Source: Avibacterium gallinarum (GTDB lineage: Bacteria > Pseudomonadota > Gammaproteobacteria > Enterobacterales > Pasteurellaceae). From it: 64,000 nucleotides of DNA. The notes below the pieces were generated by a model that was not told the DNA's origin, searched no databases, and saw only the letters and a program-made list of their open reading frames with translations. Position numbers and translations under genes: made by a program. Within the stretch, counting starts at the first letter, position 1. Each line of letters opens with the position of its first letter. The DNA lies in assembly GCF_002921135.1 (NCBI RefSeq), contig NZ_PQVJ01000001.1, positions 89,244 through 153,243 on the forward strand. Direction: 5' to 3'. Shown piece by piece: positions 42,377 to 51,487 of the stretch.

Positions 42377-43423
42377 ATGGAAAAAATCATTAACGTTGCC
42401 ATTGCAGGCTTTGGAATGTCCGCCAAAACCTTTCATATGCCTTTTTTAGATCTCGATCCGCGTTTTCAAGTGCGTAAAGTGTTTGAACGCAGCAGCGAAA
42501 AAGCGAAACAAGCCTATCCTTATATTGAAGTGGTACATCAGTTTGAACAACTGCTCAGCCCTGAAATTGACTTGGTGATTATCACCACGCCTAATCTCAC
42601 CCATTACGAAATGGCAAAACAAGCCATTTTGGCAGGCAAAAATGTCATCGTAGAAAAGCCCCTTGCGGTTTACCCTGCGCAAGCAGAAGAGCTAGATAAA
42701 CTCGCCAAGCAGCATAATGTGATGCTTTCCGTTTACCAAAATCGCCGTTGGGATAATGGTGCTTTAACGGTGAAAAAACTACTTCAACATCAAATGTTGG
42801 GCGAAATTGTGCATTATGAAATGCGTTACGAACGGTTCAGCCAAAAACCCAATAGCAAAGCGTGGAAAGAAACCGGAGAATTTGGCTCTGGGCTGGTTTA
42901 TGATTTAGGCGTGCATTTGATCGACCATTGCGTAGATTTATTCGGTATTCCCACCGCACTTTATGCGGATATGAAAGCGCAACGTGCAGGCGCAAAATCG
43001 GAAGATAACTTTGAAATTATTTTCTACTATGAGGACAAAAAAGTAGTGCTGTCTTCCACCAAATGCGCCCGCGAATCTGCCCCTTACATTATGTTGCAAG
43101 GCACGAAAGGGAGCTACATCAAAGCCACAATGGATAACCAAGAAGCCCTATTGCTCAAAGGCATAAAACCACAAGGCGATTGGAACGCTGAGCCTGAAAA
43201 AGACTGGGGACTGCTGCACACCGAAATCAACGGTATTGTTATCCGTAGCCCCATTGAAACCGAACGCGGTAACTACCAAGCCTATTACGATAATATTTAC
43301 GCAACTCTCCGCGAACAATCCCCATTGCAAGTTACCGCTCAACAAGCTACTGAAGTGCTAAAATTGATTGCGTTAATCTATGAAAGTTCGGATAGGGGAA
43401 TGCGAATGGCTATCAACTTATAA
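42377..43423 (+). CDS. Gfo/Idh/MocA-family oxidoreductase (YdgJ-like)
   Basis: 348 residues: NAD(P)-binding Rossmann domain (VAIAGFGMSAKTFHMPFL), the signature EKPLAVYPAQAEEL with the conserved Lys, and a C-terminal alpha/beta domain with FGSGLVYDLGVHLIDHCVDLFG. Close to E. coli YdgJ (346 residues), whose substrate is not firmly known. Nine bases after norM, so likely in one unit. A Fur box for the next gene overlaps its stop codon. Confidence 0.88.
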   Translation: MEKIINVAIAGFGMSAKTFHMPFLDLDPRFQVRKVFERSSEKAKQAYPYIEVVHQFEQLLSPEIDLVIITTPNLTHYEMAKQAILAGKNVIVEKPLAVYPAQAEELDKLAKQHNVMLSVYQNRRWDNGALTVKKLLQHQMLGEIVHYEMRYERFSQKPNSKAWKETGEFGSGLVYDLGVHLIDHCVDLFGIPTALYADMKAQRAGAKSEDNFEIIFYYEDKKVVLSSTKCARESAPYIMLQGTKGSYIKATMDNQEALLLKGIKPQGDWNAEPEKDWGLLHTEINGIVIRSPIETERGNYQAYYDNIYATLREQSPLQVTAQQATEVLKLIALIYESSDRGMRMAINL

Positions 43424-43469
43424 ATAAGAATAATTCTCATTGATTAAGGCAATGTAGTTACTCTATAAT
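43423..43469 (+). promoter_or_regulatory. Fur-controlled promoter of the TonB receptor
   Basis: Fur-type sequence AATAAGAATAATTCTCATT (43423-43441) overlaps a TTGATT -35 (43440-43445); TATAAT lies at 43464-43469 after 18 bases. Iron-replete Fur would block it. Confidence 0.7.
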
Positions 43470-43490
43470 CGCCCTTGTTTTTATAGGCAA

Positions 43491-43520
43491 ATAAAAGGAA
43501 AGGAGGATCTTTCCTTTTAT
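43491..43520 (+). promoter_or_regulatory. 12-bp hairpin in the receptor leader
   Basis: ATAAAAGGAAAG-GAGGAT-CTTTCCTTTTAT is a perfect 12-bp inverted repeat, 33 bases before the receptor ATG and downstream of its promoter. It could end norM-ydgJ transcription or control receptor mRNA. Confidence 0.6.
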
Positions 43521-43553
43521 TTATAAGTTCAACAAATTATCAATGAGAAATTT

Positions 43554-45731
43554 ATGCAATATTCCATTCCTGTAAAATTTAGCGCAATTTACACCGCACT
43601 TTTCTTTGGGATTTCTTTTTCTGCTTTGGCTGAAACGAATCAATCGTTAGATGAAATCAATGTGGTTACTGAATTAGAAAAATTCAAAGCCACCAATAAG
43701 CTCAAATCAGAGGTCAATTTAAGCCTTTTAGGCGAACAACTGGCCTTTACTTCGCCTATCACCGTGGTGAATTATGATGAACAGGCACTAGCAGATAGCC
43801 AGCCACGCAATATTGTTGATGCGATCGCCAAAACCGATGCTTCTGTAATGAATTTTGGCGGTGAAACTAACACCTTGCAAGGCGTTTATGTGCGTGGTTT
43901 ACAATTAGATGCCCGTCAATTTAGTTTGAACGGCCTAGCGGGATTATATTCCACCTACAATTCCCCGACCGCTGCTGTCAGCTCAGCCCAACTGATTAAA
44001 GGCGCGTCCACTGCCACGGTAGGAATGGATCCCGAAGGGTCATCAGGTGCTTCAATCAATATTGAAACCAAACGCGCCACCGATAAAGACATCAATCGCC
44101 TTGGATTTGCTTGGTTTAGTGATTCCCGTTTACAAGAATCTTTTGATTTTGGTCGCCGCTTTGGGGCAAATAAAGAATGGGGCATTCGCATTAATGGACT
44201 TTACCGTGATGGAGATACGGCTCGTGATCATTATGATGAACGCAATAAAGAATTTGCCATTTCTGCCGATTATCGTGGCGAAAAATTGCGTGTTGCCTTG
44301 GATTATCTCTATGCCAAACGTGCTACACACGGCGGACGTGCAAGGGTACAGGATATTCAAAATCTCACTTATGCCTTGCCTGCTGCCCCAAATGACGAGA
44401 TCAATTTAATCCCCGCTTGGTCTGGGCAAACCACGCGCGATCAAACCATTATGCTCGCCGCTTCTTATGACTTACCTTATGAGATGACTTTATCTGGCGG
44501 CATTGGGCATATGACGTCAAATTATTACGGCAATTTCGGGCAAATTCTTGCTACGAATATTCAACCTAACGGTGATTATAAAATTAGCCAAATGCGAGCA
44601 ATGGACTTTATCACTCGTACCACAAGCGGAAATCTAAAATTACAAGGCCATCATTTTACCGGCGCATTAAGCCATAACTGGAATGTGGCTTTTGATGCGG
44701 TACTACGCGAACGAGATTTCGATCAAAGCCCTGTGCTTAAAGCTTTTTCTGGTGGTAATCTCTACGCCCCTCACTTCGCTCAAGTGGATAACTTCAAACC
44801 TTTAGTCCAAGGCAATACGGATCAAAAATTAAAATCTTACAGTCTTGCCTTAGCCGATACGCTCGGGCTATTTGACGATCAAATTCGTTTAACCTTAGGC
44901 GGTCGCTTACAATGGATCAAACAAACCAATTATCAAACCAACGCCACAACGGGAGAAAAATCTGTTAAAACGGACGGCAAAGCGCACCGCTTTAGTCCAA
45001 TGCTTACCCTTGCTTGGGTGCCAAATTCCAATTTTGTCCTTTATGGAAATTATTTGGAAGATCTTGAGCCCGGTTATGTCGATGAAGATGGCACAATGGC
45101 TGATCCGCGTGTAAGCCGTCAAATTGAGCTAGGCGCAAGAAAAAACTGGGGTGAAACCTTCACCACGACACTTAGCCTTTATCAAATCACACGCCCCGGT
45201 ATCATCAGTGCAAAATCTGCCACAAAATATCACCGCACTTCAGGGGAAGAACAAGGTAAAGAACGCAATCGTGGAATTGAATTTAACCTTTATGCTAACT
45301 TGCTTGAAGGCCGTTTACGCCCAAGTTTCGGCATCACTTACAATAAAGGCGATCTCATTGATTTTTCAAGCTATGCAGGAGAAATCATCAACGGCACTCA
45401 AGTGGCAAGCCCACGCATTATTGCCAAAGCAGCCGTAGAATGGGAACCAAGTTTCGCGCCAAATCTGTTATTAAGTAGTGCGGTGCAATATTACGGAAAA
45501 TCCTACCAAAATTACGCAAAAACCTACGAATTTCCATCTTATACCACCGTGGATCTTGGCGCGAAATATCGTTTCCAAATTCGCCAAAACCAAGATCTTA
45601 TTCTGCGTGTTGGGATAGAAAATCTGTTCAATAAACATTATTGGCAAGTACAACGCGGAAAATATGACCGCAGTTTTGCTTTGGTGGGAATGCCACGCAC
45701 TTATTGGGCAAAGATTGAATATGCGTTCTAA
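43554..45731 (+). CDS. TonB-dependent siderophore-type receptor
   Basis: 725 residues: signal peptide (cut near residue 26, SALA/ETN), a TonB-box-like LDEINVV soon after, plug domain (about 55-170, with VYVRGLQLDARQFSLNG and GSSGASINIETKRA), and a 22-strand barrel ending in aromatic Phe (YWAKIEYAF). It resembles ferric siderophore receptors; no siderophore biosynthesis or periplasmic binding gene is nearby, so the ligand is unknown and may be a xenosiderophore. The Fur box upstream supports iron uptake. Confidence 0.88.
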   Translation: MQYSIPVKFSAIYTALFFGISFSALAETNQSLDEINVVTELEKFKATNKLKSEVNLSLLGEQLAFTSPITVVNYDEQALADSQPRNIVDAIAKTDASVMNFGGETNTLQGVYVRGLQLDARQFSLNGLAGLYSTYNSPTAAVSSAQLIKGASTATVGMDPEGSSGASINIETKRATDKDINRLGFAWFSDSRLQESFDFGRRFGANKEWGIRINGLYRDGDTARDHYDERNKEFAISADYRGEKLRVALDYLYAKRATHGGRARVQDIQNLTYALPAAPNDEINLIPAWSGQTTRDQTIMLAASYDLPYEMTLSGGIGHMTSNYYGNFGQILATNIQPNGDYKISQMRAMDFITRTTSGNLKLQGHHFTGALSHNWNVAFDAVLRERDFDQSPVLKAFSGGNLYAPHFAQVDNFKPLVQGNTDQKLKSYSLALADTLGLFDDQIRLTLGGRLQWIKQTNYQTNATTGEKSVKTDGKAHRFSPMLTLAWVPNSNFVLYGNYLEDLEPGYVDEDGTMADPRVSRQIELGARKNWGETFTTTLSLYQITRPGIISAKSATKYHRTSGEEQGKERNRGIEFNLYANLLEGRLRPSFGITYNKGDLIDFSSYAGEIINGTQVASPRIIAKAAVEWEPSFAPNLLLSSAVQYYGKSYQNYAKTYEFPSYTTVDLGAKYRFQIRQNQDLILRVGIENLFNKHYWQVQRGKYDRSFALVGMPRTYWAKIEYAF

Positions 45732-45743
45732 AATGGAGATAAC

Positions 45744-45773
45744 AAAAAAGCACCTTAAAAAGGTGCTTTTTTT
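45744..45773. terminator. Bidirectional terminator between the receptor and rplY
   Basis: AAGCACCTT/AAGGTGCTT with long A and T runs on either side. Confidence 0.9.
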
Positions 45774-45786
45774 ATTCAACGCAAAA

Positions 45787-46074
45787 TTAAACGCGTTTGA
45801 AGTCGATGTGAACTAATTTTGGTTTGAATGGGTGGCGTTGCATTGCTTGTACTTTCACAGCCACTTCTTTACCATCAATCACTAAAGTGATCACGTCTGA
45901 ATAGAAAGAATCGTGTACTTGAGCGTTGTTTAATTCATCGTGGTTTAAGATGATTGAAACAGGTTCTGCATTCCCACCATAAACGATTGCAGGAATTTGA
46001 CCGTTATGACGCAGGCGGCGGCTCGCACCCTTACCTTGCGCTGTACGCACTTCAGCGTTAAATTTGAATGACAT
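45787..46074 (-). CDS. rplY: 50S ribosomal protein L25
   Basis: 95 residues, the short enterobacterial-type L25 (E. coli 94). Begins [25 protein letters not shown] with the conserved PAIVYGG and [20 protein letters not shown]. It binds 5S rRNA in the large subunit. A structured leader with an intrinsic terminator lies upstream, implying regulation by attenuation. Confidence 0.96.
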   Translation of the reverse strand: MSFKFNAEVRTAQGKGASRRLRHNGQIPAIVYGGNAEPVSIILNHDELNNAQVHDSFYSDVITLVIDGKEVAVKVQAMQRHPFKPKLVHIDFKRV

Positions 46075-46104
46075 AGTTGTATTCTCTTTAATAAAAAGTT
46101 AATC

Positions 46105-46204
46105 AAAAAAATCGCAGGCGACCCAGCGATTTCACAAAATCAAGCTCAAAGAAATCTTTGAGACCGCAGATTATAATCAATGCCCGACCTTAAGGCAAAT
46201 ATAA
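46105..46204 (-). promoter_or_regulatory. rplY leader: promoter, hairpin and internal terminator
   Basis: On the minus strand: TTGCCT, 17 bases, TATAAT (plus positions 46170-46175); then hairpin CTCAAAGA/TCTTTGAG (46162-46145); then AAATCGC/GCGATTT (46132-46109) followed by T residues, an intrinsic terminator 31 bases before the ATG. Terminator before the gene indicates transcription attenuation, probably by L25 itself. Confidence 0.65.
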
Positions 46205-46306
46205 ATCTGCTTATTGCCATATTTTTAATGGCTATTTTCACAAAAAAAGTTACAATAATCAGCATTTTGAACTTAACCATTCTGGCAAATTAAATGCGGA
46301 TTTGAT

Positions 46307-46915
46307 ATGGAATTTTTAATCAACTTTTTTACTGACTACGGCTACTTTGCTGTTTTGTTTGTTTTGATCATCTGTGGCTTCGGCGTGCCAATTCCTGAAG
46401 ATATTACCCTTGTGTCAGGCGGCGTCATTTCTGGCTTAGGCTATACCAATCCACATATTATGTTAGTGGTGAGTATGCTGGGGGTGTTAATCGGCGACAG
46501 CACAATGTATTGGTTAGGCCGCGCTTATGGCGTAAAAATCTTGCGTTTCCGTCCAATTCGCAAAATGCTTACCTTAAAACGCTTACAAATGGTGCGTTCG
46601 CAATTTGATAAATACGGCAATCGCGTCCTTTTCACCGCCCGTTTTCTCCCCGGTTTAAGAGCGCCAATTTATATGGTTTCAGGCATTACCCGCCGTGTAA
46701 GTTTTGTCCGTTTCGTGCTGATTGATTTTCTTGCCGCCATTATTTCTGTGCCAATTTGGGTTTATTTAGGACATTTTGGCGCAAGTAATTTAGATTGGTT
46801 GAATGAGCAAATCCACAAGGGGCAATTCGTTATTTACGCCATTATCGGCGTAGTTGCCTTGATTGTATTGTGGAAATGGAAAAAATCACGCAAAAATAAA
46901 CAAGCTGAACAATAG
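46307..46915 (+). CDS. DedA-family inner-membrane protein (YohD-like)
   Basis: 202 residues with about five hydrophobic segments. DedA signatures are [16 protein letters not shown] and [18 protein letters not shown] (the FxxR...G motif). Members are implicated in undecaprenyl-phosphate or phosphatidylethanolamine recycling and proton-motive-force homeostasis. The start ATG has a weak ribosome site. It is followed 8 bases later by the ycgL gene. Confidence 0.88.
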   Translation: MEFLINFFTDYGYFAVLFVLIICGFGVPIPEDITLVSGGVISGLGYTNPHIMLVVSMLGVLIGDSTMYWLGRAYGVKILRFRPIRKMLTLKRLQMVRSQFDKYGNRVLFTARFLPGLRAPIYMVSGITRRVSFVRFVLIDFLAAIISVPIWVYLGHFGASNLDWLNEQIHKGQFVIYAIIGVVALIVLWKWKKSRKNKQAEQ

Positions 46916-46923
46916 GAAACCTT

Positions 46924-47199
46924 ATGCTCTGCGCTATTTATAAAAGTAAGAAAAAAGAAGGAATGTATTTATACATTGCTAAACGCGATGATTTTTCCCC
47001 AATTCCCGAAACCCTACGCGACAGCTTCGGCACGCCTATTTTTGTGATGCTATTTGATCTTAAAGGTGAAAAATCACTCATCAATGCAGATAACCAAGAA
47101 GTGCTAGAAAAAATCCAACAACAAGGCTTTTATCTACAAATGCCTAAACAAGAAGAAAATTTGTTGGAAATTCATAAAAAAAGTACCGCACTTCATTAG
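46924..47199 (+). CDS. YcgL domain protein
   Basis: 91 residues of the small YcgL family of gammaproteobacteria ([36 protein letters not shown]). Function not established. Starts 8 bases after dedA with AGGAAACCTT, so co-transcription is likely; ends before a strong terminator. Confidence 0.87.
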   Translation: MLCAIYKSKKKEGMYLYIAKRDDFSPIPETLRDSFGTPIFVMLFDLKGEKSLINADNQEVLEKIQQQGFYLQMPKQEENLLEIHKKSTALH

Positions 47200-47207
47200 T
47201 GAATATA

Positions 47208-47237
47208 AAACTCAGCCCATCGCTGAGTTTTGTTTTT
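47208..47237 (+). terminator. Terminator after ycgL
   Basis: AAACTCAGC-CCATC-GCTGAGTTT then TGTTTTT. Confidence 0.85.
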
Positions 47238-47327
47238 CTGGAAGATAACAAAAACAGTACTAGGAAATTTAATCTTAGCCTAAAAAATTCACAAAAAACC
47301 ACCGCACTTTTCAATTATGGCAATAAA

Positions 47328-47352
47328 AAAATCAGCCCTTAAGGCTGATTTT
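47328..47352 (-). terminator. mtsZ terminator
   Basis: AAAATCAGCC/GGCTGATTTT with a short loop and a T run on the minus strand, 17 bases beyond the mtsZ stop. Confidence 0.85.
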
Positions 47353-47368
47353 TTATGTTACTAAGCAG

Positions 47369-49840
47369 TTATGCCGATTGTTTCGGTTGTTTAAACACCG
47401 TTACGGCTGGCGCTTCGCCAGTGAATTTTTCTACTTGTACGATACAAGTATTTGGCGAGTTACCCTGTGCAAGTTTTGACGTGCCTTCATCGCGAGTAAG
47501 CACATTCGGGCAACCATTTTTACACAATGGTTTATCCGATTGTCCAAGATCCGCAGGATCGTACCAAGCCCCTTCGTGCAAGGCTACCGTGCCTTTGATA
47601 ATGCCATCAGTAACCACAGCCCCGGCAAGCACTTGTCCACGGGAATTGAAAATTCGCACAATATCACCATCAACAATACCACGCGTTGCCGCATCATCTT
47701 TATGAATCAACACTGGCTCACGATCATTCACGGCATATTTTTGACGTAATGAAGTATGCGCAAGCTGGCTGTGCAAGCGGTAATATGGGTGTGGCGTAAC
47801 TAACGCTAAAGGTGCTTCTGGGGTGGTGTTGCCAGCAAATTCTGCCGGTTCCATCCAGCTTGGATAGCCTTTGCAATCGTCATAATTCATTTTGGCTACC
47901 ACATCAGAATAAATTTCAATTTTACCTGATGGTGTACCCAATGGGTTCAATAATGGATCATTGCGGAACTCTTCGTAACGCACCCATTTTTTCGCTTTTT
48001 CATTGGCTTTGAAAGTAATCGGTTTATTTTCTTCCCAGAATTTCTCGAATTTAGGCATTAATACACGGTTTTTACGTGCCGCATCAAATGCCGTTTGGTA
48101 GAAACCTTTTAACCAATCCATTTCCGATTTATTTTCGGTGAATTGTTCTTCCACACCAGCACGCTTGGCTAATTCGGTGAAGATGTCATAATCACTTTTC
48201 GCTTCAAATTGCGGTGGCACAACTTGTTTCATTGGGTAGATATTCATCATTGAATAATCGCCTGACATTGTTAAGTCGTTACGCTCATAACTTGTTGTTA
48301 CAGGCAATACAATATCTGCCATTCGTGCCGTTGGTGTCCAGTTTACTTCATTCACAATAAAGGTATCTGGCTTATGGAAGGCTTTCACTAAGGTGTTGGT
48401 ATCTTGATGATGTACAAATGGATTACCACCTGCCCAATAAACTAATTTAATATCGGGATAGGTAATTTCCGTGCCATTATATTGAATCGTTTTGCCGGGG
48501 TTAAGTAAAGCATCTGCCACCCGTGCCACAGGAAATGCCATTTTTGACGTTTCATCAAGCCACGTTTTTTCCCCGGCTTGTACAGCTGGATTTGCAGTGA
48601 TCGAACCTAAAATTCCGCCTGTTGCGGTTGGCACGCCACCATTGGCATAGTGATAACTAAAGCCGAAACCGCCGCCCGGTAAACCAATTTGTCCGAGCAT
48701 AGAAGCCAGTGTGACCATCATCCAGTGGCTTTGCTCACCGTGGCGTTGACGTTGCATTCCCCAACCGCCCATTAACATTGTGCGTTTAGTCACAAAATCA
48801 TTGGCTAGTTGTTTAATCACCTCTACTGGTACGCCAGTTAATTTACTCGCCCAAGTAGCATCTTTTGGCTGCCCATCTGTTTTGCCTAATAAATATTCTT
48901 CAAATTTATCATAGCCTGATGTGTATTTTTTCAAGAAGGCTTTGTCGTGCTTGTCTTCACTCACTAAGGTGTGTGCAATTCCTAGCATTAGTGGCACGTC
49001 AGTTGCCGTATTAATCGTGATCCACTCTGCGCCTAAAAATTCACAACTTTCGCTACGCACAGGATCAATACAAATAATGCGTTTGCCGCTCTCTTTTAAT
49101 TTTTTGAAATAGGCTAAGCCCTCTTGATCCGTAGATGTCCACGCAATGCGTAAGGTTGTGAGCGGATTTGCTGACCATAACACCACAATCTCTGAGCTTT
49201 CTAAAATGGTTTCCCAGCTGGTTTGTTGCTCATAAACTTCAATTGTGCCTAAAACGTGCGGCATAATCACTTGTGCAGCCCCAGTGGAATAATCCCCTTT
49301 TGAGCCAACAAAACCACCCGTTACGTTAAGGTAACGATGTAGCAAGGTGCGTGCTGCGTGTAGTGAACCTGAACTGTACCAGCCATAAGATCCGGCATAG
49401 ATCCCTGTTGCACCGTAGCTATCTCTCACCCGTTTCATTTCTTTTGCCACGAGATCAAACGCCTGTTCCCAAGATACGCGCACCCATTCATCACGTCCAC
49501 GCAAGGTGGTATCTTTGTTGCCTTCTAAATAGCCTTTACGCACCATTGGATATTTAACACGGGTTTCGCTATAAAGCTGATCGGCAACCACAGATTGCAA
49601 TTCATTGGTTAGCGGTGCGGGAATCGCAGGGCCTGACTTCACCACTTTACCGTCTTCCACAACCACGCCTAAAGGCCCCCAGTGTGCCGCAGTAACCACC
49701 GTGCTTTGTTCTGTCGCCACTGCTTTAGAAGATACCAACGATCCTACTATCCCACCTGATAAAGATGTTCCTGCAAGACCTAATGAAGAATGTTTAATGA
49801 AATCACGGCGACTTGCATTAACGTTGTCTTGTTTTTTCAT
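47369..49840 (-). CDS. mtsZ: Periplasmic molybdopterin S-/N-oxide reductase (MtsZ/TorZ/BisC family)
   Basis: 823 residues. Tat signal SRRDFIKH (residues 10-17) exports the folded enzyme. It is a DMSO-reductase-family molybdoenzyme with the serine Mo ligand in GDYSTGAAQ (S185) and the usual four domains; no N-terminal Fe-S cysteine motif. The H. influenzae homologue HI0643 is known as MtsZ, a methionine-sulfoxide/S-oxide reductase, fed by the pentaheme cytochrome MtsM. That cytochrome gene lies directly upstream here. TMAO or biotin sulfoxide are alternative substrates of the family. A candidate Moco riboswitch is in its leader. Confidence 0.9.
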   Translation of the reverse strand: MKKQDNVNASRRDFIKHSSLGLAGTSLSGGIVGSLVSSKAVATEQSTVVTAAHWGPLGVVVEDGKVVKSGPAIPAPLTNELQSVVADQLYSETRVKYPMVRKGYLEGNKDTTLRGRDEWVRVSWEQAFDLVAKEMKRVRDSYGATGIYAGSYGWYSSGSLHAARTLLHRYLNVTGGFVGSKGDYSTGAAQVIMPHVLGTIEVYEQQTSWETILESSEIVVLWSANPLTTLRIAWTSTDQEGLAYFKKLKESGKRIICIDPVRSESCEFLGAEWITINTATDVPLMLGIAHTLVSEDKHDKAFLKKYTSGYDKFEEYLLGKTDGQPKDATWASKLTGVPVEVIKQLANDFVTKRTMLMGGWGMQRQRHGEQSHWMMVTLASMLGQIGLPGGGFGFSYHYANGGVPTATGGILGSITANPAVQAGEKTWLDETSKMAFPVARVADALLNPGKTIQYNGTEITYPDIKLVYWAGGNPFVHHQDTNTLVKAFHKPDTFIVNEVNWTPTARMADIVLPVTTSYERNDLTMSGDYSMMNIYPMKQVVPPQFEAKSDYDIFTELAKRAGVEEQFTENKSEMDWLKGFYQTAFDAARKNRVLMPKFEKFWEENKPITFKANEKAKKWVRYEEFRNDPLLNPLGTPSGKIEIYSDVVAKMNYDDCKGYPSWMEPAEFAGNTTPEAPLALVTPHPYYRLHSQLAHTSLRQKYAVNDREPVLIHKDDAATRGIVDGDIVRIFNSRGQVLAGAVVTDGIIKGTVALHEGAWYDPADLGQSDKPLCKNGCPNVLTRDEGTSKLAQGNSPNTCIVQVEKFTGEAPAVTVFKQPKQSA

Positions 49841-49866
49841 TGTTCACCTCAGTATGACTTTCCACG

Positions 49867-49919
49867 GCATTTTATATCTGGGGAAAATTCTGAAAATTTG
49901 CACCGCACTTATAAAATGC
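49867..49919 (-). promoter_or_regulatory. Expression-platform hairpin before mtsZ
   Basis: GCATTTTATA (49867-49876) and TATAAAATGC (49910-49919) form a 10-bp stem between the candidate aptamer and the start codon; the loop contains a USS (49902-49910). Confidence 0.55.
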
Positions 49920-49935
49920 TATGAGTTTAACTTAC

Positions 49936-50044
49936 GACACCTTTCTAAAACGAGTGGCATAATCATTTCTAACCATACCATTGTGCAATCAAGTTGCAGG
50001 CATTGCTTCCATATCTTTCGACTTAGGATCACAAGCTCGGAGTC
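49936..50044 (-). ncRNA. Candidate molybdenum-cofactor (Moco) riboswitch
   Basis: In the 248-base mtsM-mtsZ gap the minus strand forms a closed domain: GACTCC/GGTGTC plus GAG/CTC as outer stem, then TCC...GGA, GCAAT...ATTGC enclosing GCCTGCAACTTG, and GGTAT...ATGCC. The elements CGAAAGATATGGA, GCCTGCAACTTG and ATGATTATGCCACTCG match my memory of the Moco RNA motif. Its place before a Mo-enzyme gene supports this. I could not run a covariance search. Confidence 0.65.
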
Positions 50045-50088
50045 AAACCAGTGCTAAATAATTTTAGCAATATTCCAAATGGAAACTA

Positions 50089-51213
50089 TTAATGTGATAC
50101 GCCCACTTTATCCTTACTATTACGTTGTAAATAAATCGTGAGTGTGCGGACATCATCTGCTGACATTGATGTACGATTTTTCATTGAATTTACCACACCA
50201 ATCCATTGATTCGCAGTGTAATGATCTGCTCCAATTGCAGCGTGACAACCGCTACAATAGGTTTCATTCAAATTGTGACCAAATTGATTAAGTGCGGTCA
50301 AATTTGCCGTTAAAATAGATTTCGGTGCGTTAATTTGTAAACGGACTTCTTTCCAATCGGAAGCGGTAACTTCATCATAAACAGAACGTAGCACCTGCAT
50401 TTTATCTTGCGGCACATCTTCCAATAACGCTACCATAATGCGTTTACCTAAATCCATATAAAGAATGCTTTCCGCCCCAGCTTGCTGCCAGCCTGTGATC
50501 GTCGCTGAAACTTGATCACCCGAGGCTTTCCAATCGGTTAATTCCGCATAAGGCATTAGGCGAATACTGCCTCCATCAGCAATATTGACATTACTCATCG
50601 CTAGGCTATATAAGGTTTTATCCTGTGGGCTAAACTCCCCACCGTGTTTACTTAACTCACCACTGGCTTCTTGGTTATCAACGTCCATTTCAGGCATAAA
50701 ATGTACAATGCCTTTATGGCAATCAATGCACGTTTGATTGGTTTCCTGTGCTATTTTATGCATTTTCTGCGCCGCTTCTGATTGCTCTGAAAGCACCATT
50801 GCTTCAGCACTATGACAACTTTTACAAGTCGCCGAATCGTTTTCTTTCATCTCTGCCCAAACCTGTTTCGCCATCGCTAAACGATGGGTTTCATAGGCTT
50901 CTTGGTCTGGCAATTTATCGACCACAACGGTATTCCACACATCTTTTAACGCCATCACCTTGGTTTTCACATAATGAAATGCGGAATCTTGCGGAATATG
51001 ACAATCTGCACATTCCGCACGAATGCCTTTGCGATTAGAAAAATGTACGCTTCCTTCCCATTCTTCCTTTGGAATTTCCATAGAATGGCAGCTCACACAA
51101 AATTCAGTGCTGCTGGTAGCTTTCATTGCATATTGCGTTCCCGTAAACACCCCCACACCAAGCAACACGCCAAACAAACCGCCTAACACAAATTTCTTAT
51201 TCAATTTCGCCAT
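50089..51213 (-). CDS. mtsM: Pentaheme c-type cytochrome, quinol dehydrogenase (MtsM/TorC/TorY type)
   Basis: 374 residues with one N-terminal membrane anchor (KFVLGGLFGVLLGVGVFTG) and five CXXCH heme sites: CVSCH (39-43), CADCH, CKSCH, CIDCH and, after a ~200-residue domain, CSGCH. The NapC/NirT-type tetraheme domain takes electrons from the quinol pool and the C-terminal monoheme domain passes them to the molybdoenzyme. It precedes mtsZ on the same strand. Confidence 0.92.
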   Translation of the reverse strand: MAKLNKKFVLGGLFGVLLGVGVFTGTQYAMKATSSTEFCVSCHSMEIPKEEWEGSVHFSNRKGIRAECADCHIPQDSAFHYVKTKVMALKDVWNTVVVDKLPDQEAYETHRLAMAKQVWAEMKENDSATCKSCHSAEAMVLSEQSEAAQKMHKIAQETNQTCIDCHKGIVHFMPEMDVDNQEASGELSKHGGEFSPQDKTLYSLAMSNVNIADGGSIRLMPYAELTDWKASGDQVSATITGWQQAGAESILYMDLGKRIMVALLEDVPQDKMQVLRSVYDEVTASDWKEVRLQINAPKSILTANLTALNQFGHNLNETYCSGCHAAIGADHYTANQWIGVVNSMKNRTSMSADDVRTLTIYLQRNSKDKVGVSH

Positions 51214-51265
51214 AACTCCCCCACATCAAACAGATACATCAAAATAGTTAGAAATAATGGTTGGG

Positions 51266-51293
51266 ATTATAAATTCAGCACTATAATTTTCAA
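51266..51293 (-). promoter_or_regulatory. mtsM promoter
   Basis: On the minus strand TTGAAA, 16 bases, TATAAT (plus positions 51293-51266), about 50 bases before the ATG. The rest of the 274-base gap to xthA shows nothing else clear. Confidence 0.6.
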
Positions 51294-51487
51294 TAAACTC
51301 ATCAACTTGCTTATGGGATAAATGAACGGAATTTGACTTAACGCAAATAAGGCTCAAAAAACATCATCTGAAATTCATTAAGTTTCATTTTAAAGAGCGG
51401 TGAAATTTTTTATCATTTTTGAAATCTTGCAAACCTTAGTATAATGCCCGTCTGATTTTTATAAATGAACAATTAGGAACGTATTGA

